Shown here: positions 9,630 to 19,019 of the stretch, piece by piece
Position numbering within the stretch: the stretch's first letter is position 1
Layout: each line of letters begins with the position of its first letter
Origin: Flavobacteriales bacterium UBA952
Lineage (GTDB): Bacteria > Bacteroidota > Bacteroidia > Flavobacteriales_D > Crocinitomicaceae
NCBI GenBank assembly: GCA_002293185.1
Contig: DBCS01000004.1
Location: 62,001-126,000 of the forward strand
Direction of reading: 5' to 3'
Length of the DNA: 64,000 bases
Made by a program: the position numbers and the translations under genes
Notes under the pieces: generated by a model
Told to the model about the DNA's origin: nothing
Seen by the model: only the letters and a program-made list of their open reading frames with translations
Databases searched by the model: none

Positions 9630-11908
9630 TGCGCAATCTATTTTTCATCCTATTGAGTTCGGCGGCTTTTGCACAGCATAAGCCACTAGATTTTGTTAGA
9701 CCTTTCATTGGCACACAAGACGCTGGGCATACTTATCCTGGTGCTACGCTGCCCTTTGGTTCCATACAACTCAGCCCGGACACCGACACCATTCCTTTTG
9801 CAGTTAATGGTGCGTATCAACCTAATGTTTATCGATATTGCGCTGGTTACCAATATGCCGACTCTACAATTGTCGGCTTTTCACACACGCATTTTTCAGG
9901 AACCGGCCATTCCGATCTTGGTGATATACTTCTTATGCCAAACCGTGGCTCCATTCAATGGAATCCAGGTACGGCGGCAGCACCAGAAAAAGGTTACAGA
10001 TCGGTTTATCACCACGACGAAGAAGCGCAACCTGGCTATTATGGTGTTTACCTCGATGAAATTGGGGTTCAGGCCGAACTCACCACAACACAACGCGTAG
10101 GTGTGCACCGTTACCATTTTGACGACGGCGCTCCGGGCCACTTCATCCTCGACCTCACACATGGCATTTACAACTACGATGGCAAGAATGTTTGGTGTTT
10201 TTTGCGCGTAGAAAACGACACCTTATTAACGGGCTACAAGCAAACCAATGGCTGGGGAAGAACCCGAACCGTTTACTTTGCCATTGCTACTTCTGTGCCG
10301 CTAAGCTCCTTTCAAATTAAAGATTTCAAACCGAGTATGTACAAAGGTTTTTGGCGCAAATTTGATACCGAAAATCAGTTTGCCGAAGGGGCAGGTGAGG
10401 GTTTGAAAGCGGCTTTGTTTTTTGGCGCGGCTAAAGAAGTAGAATTTAGAGTAGCGCTCTCCGGTGTTTCCATTGATGGTGCCTTACTGAATCTTCAAAC
10501 CGAAGCACCAATGTCGGATTTTTCCGCTTATCAGATTGCTGCTCAAGATCAATGGAATCGAGCTTTTTCGGTTGTACAAAATGCCAATTTTCTTCATCTC
10601 GATGACCAAATAAATTTTTATACCGCATGGTATCATAGTTTGTTAGGTTCGACCATTTACATGGATGTAGATGGTCGTTACCGTGGGCTTGACCAAAGAA
10701 TTCATCAGGCCGATGGATTTACCAACTACACAACGTTTTCTTTATGGGACACTTATCGTGCGGCGCATCCGTTTTTGAATTTATTTTATCCTAAACAAAA
10801 CGCAGATATGATTGAGTCCATGCAACAGCACTATTCTCAAAGTGTGCACCATATGTTGCCTATTTGGTCGCATTATGCGAATGAAAACTGGTGCATGATC
10901 GGTTACCATGCCGTTTCTGTAATGGCCGATGCGGTCGTAAAACAAAACCCTTATTTACACGAGCCTGAACGCTTCTTATTGGCAGCTCAGCACACGTCTA
11001 ATCAACGTTTTTATGAGGGTTTGGGCGCTTACATTGATTTAGGTTATGTCCCAGAGGATCAAAGCGGCAGTTCTGTTTCCAAAACATTAGAATACGCCTA
11101 TGACGACTGGTGCATTGCTCAAATGGCTAAATTATTTCATGCCGATAGCATAGCTGCTGTGTATCAAAAGCGCGCACTCAATTATCAAAACGTATTCGAT
11201 GTGCAATCAGGCTTTATGCGCCCTCGACTGACCAACGGTAACTTTAAGTCTCCATTTGACCCAATGTCTACGCATGGGCAAGGCTTTATTGAAGGAAACG
11301 CCTGGAATTACAGCTTTTATGTACCACAGCAACCTCTAAGCCTTATTGCGTTAATGGGGGGCGAAGAGCGTTTTGTGGCACACCTAGACTCACTCTTTGA
11401 AATGGAACTACCAGACGCTTATTTTGCGGAAACCGAAGATATCATGCGCGAAGGTATTATTGGTAATTATGTGCACGGCAATGAACCCTCACATCACATT
11501 GCATACTTTTACAACTTTACCGCTCAGCCTTGGAAAACTCAAGCGACGACACGTATGATTTTAGCCAAACAGTATAGTCTAAAGGCCGCCGGAATGGGAG
11601 GTAATGACGACTGCGGCCAAATGAGTGCTTGGTATTTGTTTACTGCCCTCGGTTTGTATCCTTTTGCACCGGGTTCTCCTGACTACCAACTCACGGCTCC
11701 GTTAGTCAAAGACGCAACCTTGCGACTCGACAACGGCCAAATACTGCGCATCAAGACGCTCAACAATTCAGAAAAGAATGTCTACATTCAAAAAGTAAGC
11801 TTCAACGGTCAGCAATTACTAAAGCCGTTCCTTTCACACCAAGAATTACTGAAAGGCGGAGAACTCCTCTTTGAACTTGGGCCAAAACCTGCCAAAAAAG
11901 CCTTTTAA
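9629..11908 (+). CDS. GH92 family glycoside hydrolase (alpha-mannosidase), secreted
   Basis: A 759-residue calcium-dependent exo-alpha-mannosidase of family GH92. A signal peptide occupies about residues 1-15. Family marks are the opening FVRPFIGTQDAGHTYPGA, then GFSHTHFSGTGHSDLGD, SLWDTYRAAHPF, EGNAWNYSFYVPQ, GNEPSHHIAYFYNF, and the closing GGNDDCGQMSAWY with LGLYPFAPGSPDYQL. These include the acidic residues that form the catalytic site in the family. Its ATG overlaps the thiolase stop (TAATG), so translation is probably coupled. The likely substrate is mannan or a mannose-containing glycoprotein glycan outside the cell or in the periplasm; the linkage cannot be inferred. Confidence 0.95.
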   Translation: MRNLFFILLSSAAFAQHKPLDFVRPFIGTQDAGHTYPGATLPFGSIQLSPDTDTIPFAVNGAYQPNVYRYCAGYQYADSTIVGFSHTHFSGTGHSDLGDILLMPNRGSIQWNPGTAAAPEKGYRSVYHHDEEAQPGYYGVYLDEIGVQAELTTTQRVGVHRYHFDDGAPGHFILDLTHGIYNYDGKNVWCFLRVENDTLLTGYKQTNGWGRTRTVYFAIATSVPLSSFQIKDFKPSMYKGFWRKFDTENQFAEGAGEGLKAALFFGAAKEVEFRVALSGVSIDGALLNLQTEAPMSDFSAYQIAAQDQWNRAFSVVQNANFLHLDDQINFYTAWYHSLLGSTIYMDVDGRYRGLDQRIHQADGFTNYTTFSLWDTYRAAHPFLNLFYPKQNADMIESMQQHYSQSVHHMLPIWSHYANENWCMIGYHAVSVMADAVVKQNPYLHEPERFLLAAQHTSNQRFYEGLGAYIDLGYVPEDQSGSSVSKTLEYAYDDWCIAQMAKLFHADSIAAVYQKRALNYQNVFDVQSGFMRPRLTNGNFKSPFDPMSTHGQGFIEGNAWNYSFYVPQQPLSLIALMGGEERFVAHLDSLFEMELPDAYFAETEDIMREGIIGNYVHGNEPSHHIAYFYNFTAQPWKTQATTRMILAKQYSLKAAGMGGNDDCGQMSAWYLFTALGLYPFAPGSPDYQLTAPLVKDATLRLDNGQILRIKTLNNSEKNVYIQKVSFNGQQLLKPFLSHQELLKGGELLFELGPKPAKKAF

Positions 11909-11946
11909 AAACTTAAACATTTTTGGCGCTATCCTGTTTAAAAAGC

Positions 11947-12396
11947 ATGTATCAACTCAATCGAACTCAATTTATTCCAACAGATTTGCAAACATGTTGG
12001 GACTACTTCTCCTCACCTCTAAACCTCAAAGAAATCACGCCGCCGAGCATGGGCTTTATTGTCAAATCTGAGGTGCCTCAAAAAATGTACGAAGGCCTCA
12101 TGATTGCCTACACGGTTAAACCATTGGCCGGAATTCCAATGAATTGGGTAACTGAAATCAAAACCGTGAAAGATTTAGCATTTTTCGTAGATGAACAACG
12201 CGTTGGACCTTATAAAATATGGCATCATGAACATCACTTTAAAGCTGTTGCAGGCGGTGTCGAAATGACCGATATCGTGACCTATGTTTTGCCTTTTGGT
12301 ATTTTAGGGCGCTTGCTACACCCCTGGTTGGTGCGTCCAAAACTCGAACAAATTTTTGCCTACCGTTTTCAGAAAGTAGACCTGCTTTTTAAGTAA
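11947..12396 (+). CDS. SRPBCC family protein (START/Bet v1-like)
   Basis: A 149-residue protein of the SRPBCC (Bet v1-like) superfamily, cytoplasmic, with a hydrophobic ligand pocket. It opens with YQLNRTQFIPTDLQTCWDYFSSPLNLKEITPP, the usual start of polyketide-cyclase-like members, and ends in a long helix after ILGRLLHPWLVRPKLEQIF. The frame is open from 11923, but the ATG at 11947 gives the canonical family start. The ligand and role are unknown. It is read in the same direction as the GH92 gene (38 nt upstream) and the ABC exporter operon (44 nt downstream). Confidence 0.85.
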   Translation: MYQLNRTQFIPTDLQTCWDYFSSPLNLKEITPPSMGFIVKSEVPQKMYEGLMIAYTVKPLAGIPMNWVTEIKTVKDLAFFVDEQRVGPYKIWHHEHHFKAVAGGVEMTDIVTYVLPFGILGRLLHPWLVRPKLEQIFAYRFQKVDLLFK

Positions 12397-12440
12397 CCTA
12401 GGTTGCGCTATCATTTTAGAATTCTCCTTAATTTGCAAAT

Positions 12441-13358
12441 ATGGAACAGCAAGCAATCATTGAAGTCAAAGGTTTGCAAAAATCTTTTGGTTCGTTTGAG
12501 GCAGTAAAAAACGTCAGTTTTACGGTCAATAAGGGCGATGTATTTGGGTTTTTAGGGCCCAATGGCGCTGGTAAGAGCACCACCATGCGCTGCATGCTCT
12601 CTTTAATCAAGCCGAATGCTGGAGATATTCGCATTTTTGGAAAGAACTTATTTGAAGAGCGCAATGCGATTTTAGCCAAGGTGGGCAGTATCGTGGAAAA
12701 GCCCGATTTTTATAAGTATTTATCTGCCTTAAAGAACTTAGAAATTTTTGCACGTGTTTCCGGTGCCCAAGTAAGTCAGAAAGAAATCTACGAAACACTT
12801 GATTTTGTAGGTTTATTGGGTAGAGAAAAGGATAAAGTAGGAGGTTTTTCGCACGGAATGCGCCAAAGACTGGGTATTGCCCAAACCTTATTGCATCAAC
12901 CAGAGCTCATTATTCTTGACGAGCCAACAACGGGTTTGGATCCACAAGGTATTATTGAGGTTAGAGACCTTATTTTGCGTCTTAAAAATGAGCAAAACAA
13001 AACGGTCATTCTTTCTTCGCATCAATTAGCCGAAATCGAACTAGTTGCCAACCGCATGGTCATCATTAATAAAGGGCAAACCATCATTGAAGGATCGGTT
13101 GCCGAACTTATGAACGCACAAGAAACACTTTTACACATCGAACTTGTCCAAAATAGCCAGGGTGCAGCTGCGCTTATTCAAGAAATTTTACCTCAAGTAA
13201 AAGTTCAGGTAAGTTCACCCAAAACTTTAGAATTAAGTATAGAAAAGAAACACATTTCAAACCTCAACAACAAATTAGTTCAGGCAGGCTTTGAGATCGT
13301 TGCCCTCGAACCAAAACGCAAACTAGAAGATTTTTTCATTCAAATGACACAAGCCTAA
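12441..13358 (+). CDS. ABC transporter ATP-binding protein (ABC-2 exporter type)
   Basis: A 305-residue ATPase subunit of an ABC-2 type exporter. Walker A is GPNGAGKST, the signature is FSHGMRQRL, Walker B is LIILDEPTTGLD, and the switch His follows in SSHQ. A C-terminal extension after residue 220 is typical of the bacitracin/gliding-type exporters (GldA-like). The next gene encodes the permease, and its ATG overlaps this stop codon (TAATG), so the pair forms one transporter. A weak -7-like element (TAATTTG) ends 5 nt before the start. The substrate is unknown; GldA is one possibility, but sequence marks do not settle it. Confidence 0.92.
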   Translation: MEQQAIIEVKGLQKSFGSFEAVKNVSFTVNKGDVFGFLGPNGAGKSTTMRCMLSLIKPNAGDIRIFGKNLFEERNAILAKVGSIVEKPDFYKYLSALKNLEIFARVSGAQVSQKEIYETLDFVGLLGREKDKVGGFSHGMRQRLGIAQTLLHQPELIILDEPTTGLDPQGIIEVRDLILRLKNEQNKTVILSSHQLAEIELVANRMVIINKGQTIIEGSVAELMNAQETLLHIELVQNSQGAAALIQEILPQVKVQVSSPKTLELSIEKKHISNLNNKLVQAGFEIVALEPKRKLEDFFIQMTQA

Positions 13359-14200
13359 TGCTCTGGAAAAACACGTACAACGAATTTATAAAGATTCTTG
13401 CCAAGCCTCGAAGCTACATTGGTTTGGCCGCACTCACCTTGCTCATCTTGATTATTCTTTTTGCCATGAAGGCAGATGGCCGCATGTACATTTCTTTTGT
13501 GACCGCCTCTTTTGAGCAAACGCTCTCTTTTAATGGCAATATCTTAAATGGTAATCTTATTGCGTTCATTATTTTGCAAATGCTGATCGTCCACATTCCA
13601 TTGCTTGTAGCGCTCGTGACCGGCGACCTGCTTTCCGGTGAGGCAGCTATGGGAACCCTGCGCATGTTGCTCACCAAACCAATCAGCCGCAGTCAAGTTG
13701 TATTTTCTAAGTTAATTGCTGCTGCTGTATATACTTTCATTTTAGTGATTTGGATGGGTTTTTTAGCCTTGGTTGTTGGTCGTTGGGTTTTTGGTACCGG
13801 AGATTTAATTGTGCTCAATTCGGACGGCTTGGTTATTTTGAACTACGAGGATATCTTATGGCGCTACGGCTTGGCTTTCTTGGTGGCTTATCTCGCACTT
13901 ATGACCATTGCCACGCTGTCCATTGCATTTTCTGCTTTTGCGGACAATTCGATTGGCCCCATTGTGTCAACCATGGCAGTTATTATCCTTTTTACCATAA
14001 TTGGTACACTAGACGTTAGTGTATTCGATCACGTCAAACCTTGGTTATTTACCACACACATGGCTTCTTGGCGCTCATTTTTCAGTGATCCTGTTCCTTG
14101 GTCGGCCATTTGGGATTCAATTTGCATTTTATTGGCCCATAACATCTTGTTTGTAGCCGTCGCTGTATTTAAATTCAAAAGAAAAGACATTACCTCATGA
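13358..14200 (+). CDS. ABC-2 type transporter permease
   Basis: A 280-residue integral membrane protein with about six predicted helices, the first near residues 20-36. A conserved segment between helices 2 and 3 (LVTGDLLSGEAAMGTLRMLLTKPISRSQVVFSKL) is the classic permease coupling region of ABC-2 exporters. It overlaps the ATPase gene by one base and the next gene by four (ATGA), so the three are translationally coupled. The transported substrate is unknown. Confidence 0.92.
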   Translation: MLWKNTYNEFIKILAKPRSYIGLAALTLLILIILFAMKADGRMYISFVTASFEQTLSFNGNILNGNLIAFIILQMLIVHIPLLVALVTGDLLSGEAAMGTLRMLLTKPISRSQVVFSKLIAAAVYTFILVIWMGFLALVVGRWVFGTGDLIVLNSDGLVILNYEDILWRYGLAFLVAYLALMTIATLSIAFSAFADNSIGPIVSTMAVIILFTIIGTLDVSVFDHVKPWLFTTHMASWRSFFSDPVPWSAIWDSICILLAHNILFVAVAVFKFKRKDITS

Positions 14201-14880
14201 AGTACATTTTATTCGTATTCGCACTTTTCAGTGCAGCGCTCAGTTTAGCACAAGATCCAAATGAACTTGTTAAAGCCGTCCGATTAAAAATAGCAAAGGT
14301 GAAGGATTATTCTGCCGATGTACATATCAAAGCACAGGTCCCCATGATCAAAATTGATGAAGTAGATGCAAAGGTGTTTTATAAAGTACCCGATCAAATG
14401 AAGGTAGAATCAAAGGGCATTGCTATTTTACCTAAACAAGGTTTAGGAGACCTCAATAATTTCTTAACCAACGAAAAGGCCTACACCTGCGCTTTAAATG
14501 GCACTAAAATGCTCGGTGAAGTCAAAACTGCTGTAGTTTCTGTGTTGCCTCTTACCGATAACACGGATGTTATTTTGGTCAAATTGTGGATAGATCCATC
14601 AAGAGACTTAATCTTAAAATCACAAATTACGAGTAAAAGCAACGGAACCCTAGATATCTCCTATTTTTATGGTGCTCAGGCGAAATATGGCTTGCCCTAC
14701 AAAATGATTTTTACCATCGATGTGAAGAAATTTAAATTGCCAAAAAGTGTTGCTGCGGACTTGCACCAAAATAAAAAAAAGCCCAAACCAACAGATGGCC
14801 CGCAGAATGGCACAATTATCTTACAAATGAGCAATTACAAAATAAATCAAGGTATTTCAGACGCTCAATTCAACAATTAA
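14197..14880 (+). CDS. LolA-like outer membrane lipoprotein-sorting/carrier protein
   Basis: A 227-residue exported protein with a signal peptide ending near residue 18. The body has the LolA/LolB fold pattern: KIAKVKDYSADVHIKAQVPMIKIDEVDAKVFYK at the start, then PDQMKVESKGIAILPKQG, and a region of alternating beta strands. The C-terminal quarter is lysine- and proline-rich. It overlaps the permease gene by 4 nt, which suggests that this periplasmic protein works with the exporter, perhaps binding a lipidic substrate. That link is inferred from gene order. It could also be a general lipoprotein chaperone. Confidence 0.75.
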   Translation: MKYILFVFALFSAALSLAQDPNELVKAVRLKIAKVKDYSADVHIKAQVPMIKIDEVDAKVFYKVPDQMKVESKGIAILPKQGLGDLNNFLTNEKAYTCALNGTKMLGEVKTAVVSVLPLTDNTDVILVKLWIDPSRDLILKSQITSKSNGTLDISYFYGAQAKYGLPYKMIFTIDVKKFKLPKSVAADLHQNKKKPKPTDGPQNGTIILQMSNYKINQGISDAQFNN

Positions 14881-14893
14881 TGGAATCCTTATC

Positions 14894-15538
14894 TTAATAA
14901 ATCACCTCAATGAGGGTGGTGTCGAATGCAGTGGTATTCGTGGTTTTCTGGCCATTGTTGGCCGTATTAAGTTCCCAATAGAAAATGGAGTAGTTGGCGT
15001 TGCCATTATTGAGGCAATAAAAGGTGGTGTCCAAGGCCCCATAAAAGTCTTGAGCGGTAATTGGACAACAACTTAGGCAGCCTGCCAAACCCTCTTGTTT
15101 AATGTAGCGAAAATGATCTAGGGCAGCTGAATTATTGTTCTTGAAATGAAGTTTAGCCCAGGCCATAGCATTTGTCGATAAATTGACAATATTGGGGTCT
15201 TTGATACTTAATGAGGAGTAATAGATGTCTTCTTCTAAAGGAAAATATAAATCCTTACTTACATGTAAAATATAGCGCTCCATTTTTTCTCTCGGCACAA
15301 TAAATTCATAATTACCATTGGCGGGAAGCACCATGCTTTTTACAAAAATTTCGTCTGAGGTTCCAATTGGAACCTTATAAAGCGCAGCAGTAGCACCTTG
15401 TAGCCCTTGATTAAAAGTATTGTCTGTAATGGTTCCTTTGATCAGGAATTCACCTGTTCCTTTTTCGCAACCGAGCAGCAGATAACAAAGGCAAAAGATC
15501 GTCAAAAGAAAGGAAAAAAGCGTGCTTAAGCGTTCCAT
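14894..15538 (-). CDS. Hypothetical lipoprotein
   Basis: A 214-residue protein with an N-terminal signal peptide and a lipobox (LLLGC, Cys near residue 24), so it should sit in the outer or inner membrane as a lipoprotein. The stretch GTITDNTFNQGLQGATAALYKVP followed by VLPANGNYEFIVP resembles a carboxypeptidase-regulatory-like beta-sandwich. The C-terminal half is rich in Cys and Asn (LAGCLSCCPITAQDFYG) and I recognise no family. Its ATG lies inside the end of the upstream FkbM gene (13 nt overlap), so the two are co-translated. It converges on the LolA-like gene. Confidence 0.7.
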   Translation of the reverse strand: MERLSTLFSFLLTIFCLCYLLLGCEKGTGEFLIKGTITDNTFNQGLQGATAALYKVPIGTSDEIFVKSMVLPANGNYEFIVPREKMERYILHVSKDLYFPLEEDIYYSSLSIKDPNIVNLSTNAMAWAKLHFKNNNSAALDHFRYIKQEGLAGCLSCCPITAQDFYGALDTTFYCLNNGNANYSIFYWELNTANNGQKTTNTTAFDTTLIEVIY

Positions 15539-16275
15539 TTGGTCATTAAGTTTTGTTTTTCTGCCGGAACAAAAAGGTAATCGCCACCAAAGTGTTTATC
15601 GGTTTCCAATTTGCATACCAAGCCGTCAAGGCCACAACGAACATAGTTTAATTCTCTAAAAAAGTTAAATAAGTAGTGCTCGTTTTTTGGGTCAATTTCT
15701 AATTGGACAATAGGTCTTTTTTCTTGTAAAACATTTCCGAGTAATTGAAAAACCTCCCATTCGTGCCCCTCAATGTCACATTTAATATAGTCGATGCGTT
15801 CAAACGTACGAAAGAAATCAGCAGTATTGACCATTTGCACTTCTTGTGTGCGTTCTTTCGTGTTTTGCTCGTCTGGTCGCATAATGTGTGGAAGTCCGGT
15901 GCGTATCATGCCATTGGTTTGTGGTAGCACCATTGTAATGCTGCCAGCTTCTATACCGAGTGCAACATTGTGGAGCTCCATGTTTTCTAGATGCCCAATA
16001 AAATGGTTCAGGACCGCATGAAATTGAGGGAGGGGTTCTATGGCAACCACTTTTCCATTTTTAGCAAGTCTGGTAAAGTTTTTGGCAAAGTAGCCTAAAT
16101 TGGCACCAATATCTATGACGACAAAATCTGGCTCAATAATGCGCTGGACAAAATAATGGAATTTAAAAGCTTCTTTGTTCTTGAGCACTCTCAAATCATA
16201 GAGAAGGTAGAAGAAGCGGTGAAGGGTCATTAAGTAAGCGCGTTGGGGTAATAATACGTAAAGCAATTTCTTCAT
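15526..16275 (-). CDS. FkbM family methyltransferase
   Basis: A 249-residue S-adenosylmethionine-dependent methyltransferase of the FkbM family, often acting on sugars or lipids in envelope glycan assembly. The SAM-binding motif is VIDIGANLGYFAKNF, followed by GKVVAIEPLPQFHAVL and, towards the end, IDYIKCDIEGHEWEVF, the family signature. The frame is open to 16395, but that would overlap the divergent S9 peptidase gene; the ATG at 16275 (MKKLLYVLLPQ) is preceded by a -7 element at 16291-16298. It overlaps the downstream lipoprotein gene by 13 nt. The substrate is not known. Confidence 0.87.
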   Translation of the reverse strand: MKKLLYVLLPQRAYLMTLHRFFYLLYDLRVLKNKEAFKFHYFVQRIIEPDFVVIDIGANLGYFAKNFTRLAKNGKVVAIEPLPQFHAVLNHFIGHLENMELHNVALGIEAGSITMVLPQTNGMIRTGLPHIMRPDEQNTKERTQEVQMVNTADFFRTFERIDYIKCDIEGHEWEVFQLLGNVLQEKRPIVQLEIDPKNEHYLFNFFRELNYVRCGLDGLVCKLETDKHFGGDYLFVPAEKQNLMTKWNA

Positions 16276-16290
16276 GCCGATTCTTTGACT

Positions 16291-16298
16291 CAAAAGTA
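16291..16298 (-). promoter_or_regulatory. -7 element (TAnnTTTG) for the FkbM gene
   Basis: On the minus strand this reads TACTTTTG, 15 nt before the ATG at 16275. It lies between the divergent FkbM and S9 peptidase genes. On the plus strand a similar element, TATTTTTA (16309-16316), stands 4 nt before the S9 peptidase ATG. Confidence 0.45.
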
Positions 16299-16320
16299 CA
16301 ATTATTTCTATTTTTAGCGA

Positions 16321-18570
16321 ATGAAAATAAGTATGTTCCTTGCTTTTGTTCTTTGTCTTTGCACAAAGGGCCTTGCACAGCTCCAACTCGATCAAATTAT
16401 GAAGGGCCCAGGTTTTGTGGGTGCCTTGCCCGAGGCTCCGGAATGGTCCGTTGACGGTAAACTAATTTATTATTGGAAGAAGCACCCAGATTCCTTACAG
16501 AAAACTTTTTACAGTTACCACATGAGTAAAAAACAAACTGTGGTTTTAACAAAAAAGGAATGGCAAGACCGCTGGGTTTGGACGACTGGTGCAGGCCGAT
16601 TAAATTACCTAAGGGTACATGATGAAAATCTACAATACCTCGATTCGAAAACACAGCAAGTAAAGACCTATCCATTATTTACCAATGCGATTTGGAATTT
16701 ACAAGTTCAAAACAATGCGCAGACCGTTGTTTTTCAGCAGGGTCAAAGCTTATTTATTTTCGACCTCCAAAATGGTCTGGCAAAAAATTTAGTTACGTAT
16801 CGAAAGTCAAAAGCAGAGACCCCATTGTCCGACGGTTTGTCTCAAACAGAACACGCATTTTTTGAAAGTATTCGAAAACAAGAATTGCAAAGTACCAAAT
16901 TCGATTTACCAACCCTCAAATTCATATCCTTCGAACACCAAGGCGCCTTGCAAGTCGACCCCTCAGCTCGTTTTGTTTTGCTCAAGGATGAACAAGAGCC
17001 CAAAGAAAAAGCAACAGAGGTACCGCATTATATTTCCGCTGATGCCCATGTATACAATGAAAAAGCGCGCTCAAAAGTAATGAATGAAGAACCCACTCAG
17101 CGCTTATTTCTTCATGACTTACTTTCCGACACTTTAGTGGAGCTCGATTTTTCTAAACTCACCCAAATGAATAACAAAGACCGCGCGCTCATTATTCATC
17201 CGGTTATTTTTTCTCAAACAAAGCCTTTGGCCTTTTTTGATATTCGCAGCGCCGACAACAAAGACCGCTGGATCGTTTGCCTAGAACTAGAAACAAGCCG
17301 AATAAAAGAACTCGAGCACCAACACGATAGTGCCTGGATTGGTGGGCCGGGCATTTCTTCTTGGAATTTTGAAACGGGCACACTTGGTTGGCTTCAAGAT
17401 GCCCAAACCATATATTTTCAATCAGAAGAAACGGGTTATTCCCATTTGTATACCCTTGATTTAAGTTCGGGAAAAAAGCAGGCCTTGACAAGTGGTAACT
17501 ACGAAGTACATCAAGCGATTTTATCATACGACCTCAAAAGCTTTTATTTGACCTGCAATAAAAATCATCCCGGAGTTCGGGATTTCTGGCGTCTGGATCT
17601 CCAATCAGGTGGGCTCATTCCAATACTCAATCAAACCGGGGCATATGAATTGCAACTTTCACCCGACGAAAAGCAACTGGCTTATCGTTTTAGTACCAGC
17701 ACCCAACCATGGGAAATTTTTACGTGTAGTGTCAAAAATCCGAAGGATCAACTTCAAATTACTTCTTCAACAAGCGAAGCGTTTCAAAGCAATGCGTGGC
17801 AAAAGCCCGAAATTTTGAGTTTTAAAGGCTCAGACGGTATTGAAGTATATGCAAGGATGTACGCGCCCAAACCTGAGTTAAAAAATGGTGCAGCGGTCTT
17901 GTTTGTTCATGGTGCCGGCTATTTACAAAATGCGCATCATTATTGGAGTTATTATCAGCGTGAGTTTCTGTTTCATCAAATGCTTATTCAAAAAGGTTAT
18001 ACGGTACTCGATGTCGATTACCGCGCCAGCGAAGGCTATGGCCGAAATTACAGAACAGCTATTTACAGACATATGGGCGGCCGAGACCTCCAAGATTTTG
18101 TAGATGCCAAACAGTTTTTGGTTGCTAATTTCGAGATAGACCCAAATAGGGTAGGTATATATGGTGGTTCTTATGGCGGATTTATCACTTTAATGGCGCT
18201 CTTTACAGCACCCGGAACGTTTGCCTGCGGAGCGGCCTTGCGTTCGGTAACAGATTGGGCACACTACAACCACGAATACACCTCAAATATCTTAAATACA
18301 CCCGCTGCGGACACAGGGGCTTATCAACGAAGCTCCCCAATTTACTTTGCGGAGGGCCTTCAAGATCCACTTTTGATTTTACATGGTATGATCGACGATA
18401 ACGTCCAGTTCCAAGATGTTGTTCGGCTTAATCAGCGCCTTATCGAACTCGGAAAAAAAGATTGGTGGATGGCATTGTACCCTGTAGAACGTCATGGATT
18501 TGAGTACACAAGCTCATGGATAGACGAATACAGACGGATTTATGAATTTTTTGAAACCTATTTAAAATAA
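16321..18570 (+). CDS. S9 family peptidase (dipeptidyl peptidase IV-like)
   Basis: A 749-residue exported prolyl-type serine peptidase. The signal peptide covers about residues 1-19. The N-terminal two thirds form a beta-propeller as in DPP IV (for example TGYSHLYTLDLSSGKKQAL). The C-terminal alpha/beta-hydrolase domain has the nucleophile in GGSYGGF (Ser 617), an Asp pair in IDDNVQ (near 692) and the His in RHGFE (725). It probably removes dipeptides from peptides in the periplasm. A GNAT gene starts 4 nt after the stop on the same strand. All catalytic residues are present. Confidence 0.94.
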   Translation: MKISMFLAFVLCLCTKGLAQLQLDQIMKGPGFVGALPEAPEWSVDGKLIYYWKKHPDSLQKTFYSYHMSKKQTVVLTKKEWQDRWVWTTGAGRLNYLRVHDENLQYLDSKTQQVKTYPLFTNAIWNLQVQNNAQTVVFQQGQSLFIFDLQNGLAKNLVTYRKSKAETPLSDGLSQTEHAFFESIRKQELQSTKFDLPTLKFISFEHQGALQVDPSARFVLLKDEQEPKEKATEVPHYISADAHVYNEKARSKVMNEEPTQRLFLHDLLSDTLVELDFSKLTQMNNKDRALIIHPVIFSQTKPLAFFDIRSADNKDRWIVCLELETSRIKELEHQHDSAWIGGPGISSWNFETGTLGWLQDAQTIYFQSEETGYSHLYTLDLSSGKKQALTSGNYEVHQAILSYDLKSFYLTCNKNHPGVRDFWRLDLQSGGLIPILNQTGAYELQLSPDEKQLAYRFSTSTQPWEIFTCSVKNPKDQLQITSSTSEAFQSNAWQKPEILSFKGSDGIEVYARMYAPKPELKNGAAVLFVHGAGYLQNAHHYWSYYQREFLFHQMLIQKGYTVLDVDYRASEGYGRNYRTAIYRHMGGRDLQDFVDAKQFLVANFEIDPNRVGIYGGSYGGFITLMALFTAPGTFACGAALRSVTDWAHYNHEYTSNILNTPAADTGAYQRSSPIYFAEGLQDPLLILHGMIDDNVQFQDVVRLNQRLIELGKKDWWMALYPVERHGFEYTSSWIDEYRRIYEFFETYLK

Positions 18571-18574
18571 ACGT

Positions 18575-19018
18575 ATGGCGCTACGAACCGAATTTCTCTA
18601 CGATAAAACACAGATTTTAGCGCATCTTGACGTGCTTCAAGAATTGTATCCGAGCCTGACTGCCGAGCAATATGACCGAGAACTTGACTTAATGCTACCG
18701 CATAATTATAGTCAGTTAGCGGTTTATGCCAACGATAAGTGTATTGCCATATGCGGTATTTGGATCGGTAACAAGCTCTGGATCGGCAAGTATTTAGAGC
18801 TTGATAATATTGTGGTATGCACCAGTCACCGCAGCCAAGGCGTAGGGGATTTAATTTTTAAGACTCTTGAGCAAAAGGCAAAAGAGGAAAACTGCAACAT
18901 GCTCGCGTTGGATTCTTACACCAGTAATTTCAAGGCGCATAAATTCTTTTACAACCAAGGATTTGGTCCCAAGGGGTTTCATTTCATTAAGTTATTGAAC
19001 CGAGAAGCCGTTCGTTGA
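18575..19018 (+). CDS. GNAT family N-acetyltransferase
   Basis: A 147-residue acetyltransferase. The acetyl-CoA motif lies in LELDNIVVCTSHRSQGVGDLIFKTLEQKAKE, followed by NMLALDSYTSNFKAHKFFYNQGF, which is the usual C-terminal beta-alpha pattern. The acceptor substrate is unknown. It follows the S9 peptidase by 4 nt and is probably co-transcribed; it ends one base before the convergent trxB gene. Confidence 0.85.
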   Translation: MALRTEFLYDKTQILAHLDVLQELYPSLTAEQYDRELDLMLPHNYSQLAVYANDKCIAICGIWIGNKLWIGKYLELDNIVVCTSHRSQGVGDLIFKTLEQKAKEENCNMLALDSYTSNFKAHKFFYNQGFGPKGFHFIKLLNREAVR

Positions 19019-19019
19019 A

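Noticed and set aside
12395..12404. A 10-bp palindrome AACCTAGGTT between the SRPBCC and ABC genes.
   Set aside because: Too short to be a terminator or operator without further support, and no T-run follows.
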